A stretch of 17,809 nt of DNA, from positions 1 through 17,809 of the forward strand of contig JAFGJF010000354.1 in assembly GCA_016929205.1 (NCBI GenBank), in the 5' to 3' direction. The notes under the pieces are model-generated. The model was not told where the DNA came from, did no database searches, and saw nothing but the letters and a program-made list of their open reading frames with translations. Shown here piece after piece: positions 14,000 to 17,809 of the stretch. The translations under genes and the position numbers were made by a program. This DNA comes from Anaerolineae bacterium (lineage in GTDB: Bacteria; Chloroflexota; Anaerolineae; JAFGEY01). Numbering within the stretch: the first letter of the stretch is position 1; each line of letters opens with the position of its first letter.

Positions 14000-15478
14000 C
14001 TAATAAACCTGAGGCTCTTCCTGATGCTCTCGCTTGCACGCGACCACCTGCCGCCTGTCCTGAAGCACAGCCAGCAGGCTCACGTAGCCAAACCCGGCCG
14101 CGTACAACATGACAAACGGAATAACCTGTACATATCCTTTGATCGCTGCAGCCAGCACCGTAAGCAAGGCGTAAACCGTTAGCAGCCCTTCCCCCAGAAC
14201 CAAACGATCTGCTTTCAGCGCATACGCCATCCCCTCCCAACGCATGTGACGATCCCTAACCTGGAATTTGGGTGTTCGCAAAAACGCCGTCTCGATGCCC
14301 AGTATGGCTTCGATGATCGCCACCGTGCTGTTTAGAGCCATGCCCGTACCCAAGGCGATCAACACCGGCAACGCGCGCAATCGCCGCTTCCAGTCACTAT
14401 AGATCGCCCGCTGGCCGATCGCGTACAGCATTGGCGGTCCTAATGTCGCCAGGCTCAAAAATGCCAAAGACCAGCGATCCAGCCACCCAAACCAGATCAG
14501 CGGCAATGTAAACAGCATCACCAGCAGCATCAAGGGGTGGGCCAGGTAATAACTGAGGTGGATTAGCCCCTGGATCCGTGCCAACAACGAGAGCCGCGCC
14601 TGCAGCAATGACCACGACTGTTTCAAGAGACACTGTGTGTTCCCCTTGGCCCAACGGAACTGCTGCTGTTTGAACGCCGCCAATTGCACAGGCAGCTCGG
14701 CCGGCGTGACCACATTGGGCAATATCAGCCCCTTCCAGCCCGCCAGCTGAGCGCGGTAGCTGAGGTCAATATCCTCGGTCAGCATCTTGGGCCGCCACCC
14801 GCCGCACGTCTCGATACACACACGCCGCCACACCCCTCCTGTTCCGCTGAAATTGGTCAACAGTCCCGCACGCTGGCGCGCAACGTGCTCGACGACAAAA
14901 TGCCCATCAAGCGCCATCGCCTGTGCCTGTGCCAGCAGCGAGAAATCGTCATTCAAATGCCCCCATCGCGTCTGCACAAAACCCAATTCTGGATCTGCCA
15001 GATATGGAATTGTGTCGTGCAAGAAACCGGATTCGGGACGAAAATCAGCATCAAAGATGACGATAAACTCGCCGATCGCGCCGGTCATCGCCGCGTTCAA
15101 CGCTCCGGCTTTGAATCCATCGCGCTGCTCGCGATGCACCAACACGATATTCAGCCCCTGCTGACAGTATGATTCTACACACCGCTGGGCAAGGATCGTC
15201 GTCTCGTCCGTCGAGTCATCCAGCACCTGGATCTGCAACCGGTCGCGCGGCCAATCCAGCCGCGTTAAACTGTCAATTGCCCGCTTGACCACGTATTTTT
15301 CGTTATAAACAGGCAACTGCACGGTCACAACAGGAAACCAGTCTGGTGACCCGTCCACAGGTAGCACCACATGCTCATTCTTGTGTTTCCAATACAGAAA
15401 AACAAGAACAAAAGCGTTAAATCCATACATAGCCAACCATATAGATATCGCTAGATACAAAAAACGAAGAAAAGGCAA
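14000..15478 (-). CDS. processive family 2 glycosyltransferase (CesA/CslA-like membrane synthase)
   Basis: About 492 aa. TTG 15478 is chosen because GGAGGG (15483-15488) precedes it; a TTG at 15490 is in frame but has no ribosome site. An N-terminal membrane helix precedes the GT-A catalytic domain with VQLPVYNE, DDSTD, GFKAGALNAA, FDADF, TED and QQFRWAKG (the QxxRW motif of processive synthases). The order D, DxD, D, QxxRW is complete, so it should be active. Four or more C-terminal helices follow (SYYLAHPLMLLVMLFTLPLIW onward). It resembles bacterial glucan/mannan synthases and ceramide-glucosyltransferase-like enzymes; the exact sugar is unknown. It lies 27 nt after the MFS stop, so it is probably cotranscribed with it. 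Confidence 0.9.
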   Translation of the reverse strand: MPFLRFLYLAISIWLAMYGFNAFVLVFLYWKHKNEHVVLPVDGSPDWFPVVTVQLPVYNEKYVVKRAIDSLTRLDWPRDRLQIQVLDDSTDETTILAQRCVESYCQQGLNIVLVHREQRDGFKAGALNAAMTGAIGEFIVIFDADFRPESGFLHDTIPYLADPELGFVQTRWGHLNDDFSLLAQAQAMALDGHFVVEHVARQRAGLLTNFSGTGGVWRRVCIETCGGWRPKMLTEDIDLSYRAQLAGWKGLILPNVVTPAELPVQLAAFKQQQFRWAKGNTQCLLKQSWSLLQARLSLLARIQGLIHLSYYLAHPLMLLVMLFTLPLIWFGWLDRWSLAFLSLATLGPPMLYAIGQRAIYSDWKRRLRALPVLIALGTGMALNSTVAIIEAILGIETAFLRTPKFQVRDRHMRWEGMAYALKADRLVLGEGLLTVYALLTVLAAAIKGYVQVIPFVMLYAAGFGYVSLLAVLQDRRQVVACKREHQEEPQVY

Positions 15479-15505
15479 AAAACCCTCCAACTGGCCAAGG
15501 ACAGT

Positions 15506-16870
15506 CTAGCCAAGCTCTATACGCCGTGTCGCCATCTGTGCCCGCAAGCGCGCCGAATCGCGGGGATAAGCCCAGTAAAAACCTGCAAAAAAGATAAAAC
15601 ACAGCACCCACGGCACCGGAATCGTCCACACCAACGCCCGCGTGAAGGCTTGAACGGTATTGCCAGCCAGCCCGCCGGCAACGACGCTGATCAAGGCCGC
15701 GAAACCGCGCTCAACGATGTCATTCATCGCATACGCCGTGGAGCGAAGCTCGGGCGGCACTGCACCTTGCATCATCGGCTCTTTGGCACCACGCCCCGGC
15801 CAACTGATCATCAATGCTGTCACCAGGCACAGCCCCAAAAACAGCCACAGTGGCCAGTTGTCCGTCCGAGTCAGCATCACCCAACTGAGCGGAATGCCAC
15901 AAAAGACCGAAAACTGCCCAATCGCCGTGCGCCCATACTTGGGGCTGATCTTGTCCGCCCAGTCACCGATAAACCCGCCGATCACATTCGAGATCACCGT
16001 GCCGATCAGGATCGTGGCAAATACAATCGGCGCGCTGCCGTTCGGATTGTCGAAATTGATGTCGGCGCTCATCCCCTTGGCTTCGACCAGCCAGGTCGGC
16101 AAAAACTGCCCCAACACCACCCAGGGCATCGATCCCGCCATCCCCTGCAGAATCGCCACCCAAATCGTCGGAATTTTGACCACTTTGGGCAGATCGGACA
16201 ACTTGATACTGTATCGTTCGGCCGATTCAGCCGTGATCTTGCCTGCCAGCTCTGGCTCAGCCTCGCCACGCACCGGTTCGCGCACCAGCACCAGAATTAA
16301 CAAACCGGACAAGACGCTCATCCCGCCCAGGATAAAGAACCCCCAACGCCATTTTTCCAGTCCCAACAACCACACCTCGTTGCTGGCCAGCATCCCCATC
16401 GACAACACGCCGACGATAATGCCCAGCGCGCCTACGCCACCCAGCACACCCAGCGCGCGTCCGCGCTGGGCGGGTGCGAATGTATCGCTGATCAAGGAAA
16501 AAGTTGCCGGCATCAGGCATCCCAGGCCGATGCCCGAGATCGTGCGGATCACCAGCATCGCCCCAAAGGAGGGCACCAGCCCGCACAGCAGCGTCCACAG
16601 CCCCCACACGCCGGTGCCGATAAACAGCACCCATTTACGATTCCACTTGTCGGCCGCATACCCCCACAGCGGAGAGGTCAGCGCAGCAGCCACCTTGCGC
16701 ACCGTGCCCACCAGGCCCAATTGGAAATTCGTCAGACCCCACAGCGCCTTGATCGCCGGGAACAGAATCCCCATCGACTGATCCTCGCCATTGTCGATCA
16801 AATAGCCAAACCCTAACGCCACCAACGTGGGCCAACTATGTTTAGCCTTTTCTACTTTGGCTGCTGTCAT
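15506..16870 (-). CDS. major facilitator superfamily transporter
   Basis: The protein is 454 aa with about 12 membrane helices. ATG 16870 has a very strong ribosome site (AAAGGAGGAG, just upstream); the frame continues to 16921 but without need. Helix 1 starts at WPTLVALGFGYLIDN. The loop 2-3 motif A is seen as LWGYAADKWNRKWVL. TM4 carries RTISGIGLGCLMPATFSLISD, followed by FAPAQRGRALGVLGG. A long cytoplasmic loop lies around residues 205-235 (EPVRGEAEPELAGKITAESAERY), and NPNGSAPIVFATILIGTVISNVIGGFIGDWADK repeats a motif-A-like element in the second half. The substrate is unknown. Its place upstream of a GT2 synthase might mean lipid or glycan export, but MFS substrates cannot be read from context alone. 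Confidence 0.92.
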   Translation of the reverse strand: MTAAKVEKAKHSWPTLVALGFGYLIDNGEDQSMGILFPAIKALWGLTNFQLGLVGTVRKVAAALTSPLWGYAADKWNRKWVLFIGTGVWGLWTLLCGLVPSFGAMLVIRTISGIGLGCLMPATFSLISDTFAPAQRGRALGVLGGVGALGIIVGVLSMGMLASNEVWLLGLEKWRWGFFILGGMSVLSGLLILVLVREPVRGEAEPELAGKITAESAERYSIKLSDLPKVVKIPTIWVAILQGMAGSMPWVVLGQFLPTWLVEAKGMSADINFDNPNGSAPIVFATILIGTVISNVIGGFIGDWADKISPKYGRTAIGQFSVFCGIPLSWVMLTRTDNWPLWLFLGLCLVTALMISWPGRGAKEPMMQGAVPPELRSTAYAMNDIVERGFAALISVVAGGLAGNTVQAFTRALVWTIPVPWVLCFIFFAGFYWAYPRDSARLRAQMATRRIELG

Positions 16871-16911
16871 ATAACTCCTCCTTTGCCAGGGCAACAATGA
16901 TAAACGGAACG

Positions 16912-16940
16912 ATTCTATCACGGCTTGTACTGCATGTCAA
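16912..16940 (-). promoter_or_regulatory. promoter of the MFS-GT2 unit
   Basis: On the minus strand a perfect TTGACA (16935-16940) and TAGAAT (16912-16917) are spaced by 17 bp, with TGA (16918-16920) as an extended -10. Transcription would begin near 16905, about 35 nt before ATG 16870. Confidence 0.7.
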
Positions 16941-16986
16941 AAGAGAGCCCTCGTTGTTTGTAAAACTCGAAATAGAACGATGTATA

Positions 16987-17015
16987 TTGACAACTTGGAG
17001 ATTACGTGGTAATAT
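16987..17015 (+). promoter_or_regulatory. promoter of the C-terminal-end TPR gene
   Basis: A perfect TTGACA (16987-16992) and TAATAT (17010-17015) are spaced by 17 bp, with TGG (17007-17009) before the -10. Transcription would begin near 17022, about 70 nt before GTG 17095. It is divergent from the MFS promoter, with 46 bp between the two -35 boxes. Confidence 0.72.
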
Positions 17016-17094
17016 GCCTCATTCGACATTGAACTCCTAGTCCATTGACATCCTGGAAGCATCATACTACCCACGACAATAGGGAGAAAAAGGC

Positions 17095-17809
17095 GTGCAG
17101 CAAAACGACGCTAAACACATCAACCTGTATCGCGAACGATGCTACAATGCGCTGGTCGATGGCAGCCTCGACGAAGCAAAACAACACTACCAACAGGCCC
17201 TTGCCCTTGCGTCGCCGGAGCAGTACAAGCAACTGACCACAGCGCTTGAAAACGCGGTCAAAAAACGGTGCGATGAGCTGGAAAAGGCGGGGCAATGGGA
17301 AAAAGCGGTCAAGACCCTCGCCTACTTTAATCGCACATTGTTCCTCGATAGCCAGCTGGTGCCTCGCTGGCAGGCCGACGTGTGGATGCGCCAGGGGCAT
17401 GCCGAACGCCGAGCGGGCAAGAGGAATCAAGCAAAAACGGCCTACGAACGCGCGATGGAGCTCGATCCCAACCTGCCTCGGCAGATTGAGATCAAAATCA
17501 GGCTCCTGCCCAGGTGGATATGGGCTTTGGCGTTGGGCCTGATCCTGTTACTGTGTCTGATCAACAGCCTCGTGATCCGGCCCCAAAGGATGGCGTTCAG
17601 GCTCACAGCCGCGTATGTCGTCGCACACGCGGTGACATCTACTCCAATTCCAACGCTTTCGCCAACCGCCGCACCGTCAGCAACGCCGGCCCTCGATCCG
17701 ACGGCGACACCAACCCCCTTGCCTCCAAGCGCGCCAACGGCAACCCTGACACCTGTACCAACCGGGACGCCAACGCATACGCCAGCAACTAACACGCCAA
17801 CATTATCGG
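17095..17809 (+). CDS. TPR / membrane helix / Thr-Pro-stalk protein, 3' end outside the window
   Basis: The first 238 codons are present and the frame is open to the window edge. GTG 17095 has AGGGAG (17081-17086) at 8 nt. Residues 8-55 and 56-128 form TPR-like helix pairs (GSLDEAKQHYQQALALA, GKRNQAKTAYERAMELDPN). Residues 141-161 are a membrane helix (WIWALALGLILLLCLINSLVI), followed from about 180 by a Thr/Pro-rich stalk (TPIPTLSPTAAPSATPA and on). The topology puts the TPRs inside and the stalk outside, the mirror image of the TPR protein at 11862-12839. The stalk probably carries an extracytoplasmic domain beyond the window, so the function is open. The cysteine-poor stalk resembles that of the first gene. 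Confidence 0.82.
   Translation, partial: MQQNDAKHINLYRERCYNALVDGSLDEAKQHYQQALALASPEQYKQLTTALENAVKKRCDELEKAGQWEKAVKTLAYFNRTLFLDSQLVPRWQADVWMRQGHAERRAGKRNQAKTAYERAMELDPNLPRQIEIKIRLLPRWIWALALGLILLLCLINSLVIRPQRMAFRLTAAYVVAHAVTSTPIPTLSPTAAPSATPALDPTATPTPLPPSAPTATLTPVPTGTPTHTPATNTPTLS

Noticed and set aside
14684..15172. 162-codon plus-strand frame opposite the GT2 gene
   Set aside because: Antisense to the conserved catalytic core of the glycosyltransferase; no support of its own.
15660..16781. 373-codon plus-strand open frame opposite the MFS gene
   Set aside because: The minus strand encodes a clear 12-helix transporter with a strong ribosome site and promoter; the plus-strand product is Pro/Ser/Thr-rich shadow sequence without domain features.

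Overview
The window looks like a chromosomal segment of a Gram-positive-like, probably anaerobic or microaerophilic bacterium, most likely a member of the Chloroflexota (Anaerolineae-type). This is inference. It rests on the membrane proteins carrying long Thr/Pro 'TPTP' stalks at both ends of the window and inside the thioredoxin protein, the TPR proteins with a single membrane helix, the mid-range base composition and the mix of housekeeping genes. There are twelve intact or partial protein genes plus one gene interrupted by an in-frame TGA. No tRNA, rRNA, CRISPR array, insertion sequence or phage gene was seen. The standard code applies, because several genes end in TGA at their natural C-terminus.

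Layout. (1) 1-1242 (+): its own promoter, then a membrane-anchored metallophosphatase-like protein whose single reading frame is crossed by one TGA exactly where the family is remembered to have the second Cys of a PCGC motif. A small hairpin lies at SECIS distance behind the TGA, so this is a candidate selenoprotein. (2) 1371-2468 (+): a promoter and a 337-residue protein that keeps the nucleoside-diphosphate-kinase catalytic signature but is more than twice the usual length. It overlaps purB tail to tail by 14 bp. (3) 6537-2455 (-): a TTGACA/TAACAT promoter, then ackA, purA and purB. ackA and purA are 12 nt apart, and a large hairpin with a T-run lies between purA and purB. (4) 7775-6562 (-): an Ldh2-type malate/lactate dehydrogenase. 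Its promoter stands back to back with that of the next unit.

(5) 7779-13945 (+): a six-gene, mostly tightly packed unit. It encodes an exported triple-thioredoxin/CcdA fusion, an AlaX-type alanyl-tRNA editing protein, a metallo-beta-lactamase-fold protein with a degraded first metal motif, a TPR membrane protein, a DUF4446 membrane protein and a bactofilin. A strong hairpin closes it. (6) 16940-14000 (-): an MFS transporter followed by a processive GT2 glycosyltransferase. (7) 16987-17809 (+): a promoter and the first 238 codons of a TPR / membrane helix / Thr-Pro-stalk protein that runs off the window.

How the parts may work together. ackA, purA and purB join ATP-yielding acetate formation with the two steps at the AMP end of purine synthesis, and the NDK-like gene convergent with them would also act on nucleotides if it is active. 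The redox unit probably moves electrons across the membrane to extracytoplasmic thiols. Its later genes (TPR protein, DUF4446, bactofilin) look like cell-envelope or morphogenesis factors, and the GT2/MFS pair may also serve the envelope. Six of seven recognised promoters share a TGn extended -10 with 16-17 bp spacing.
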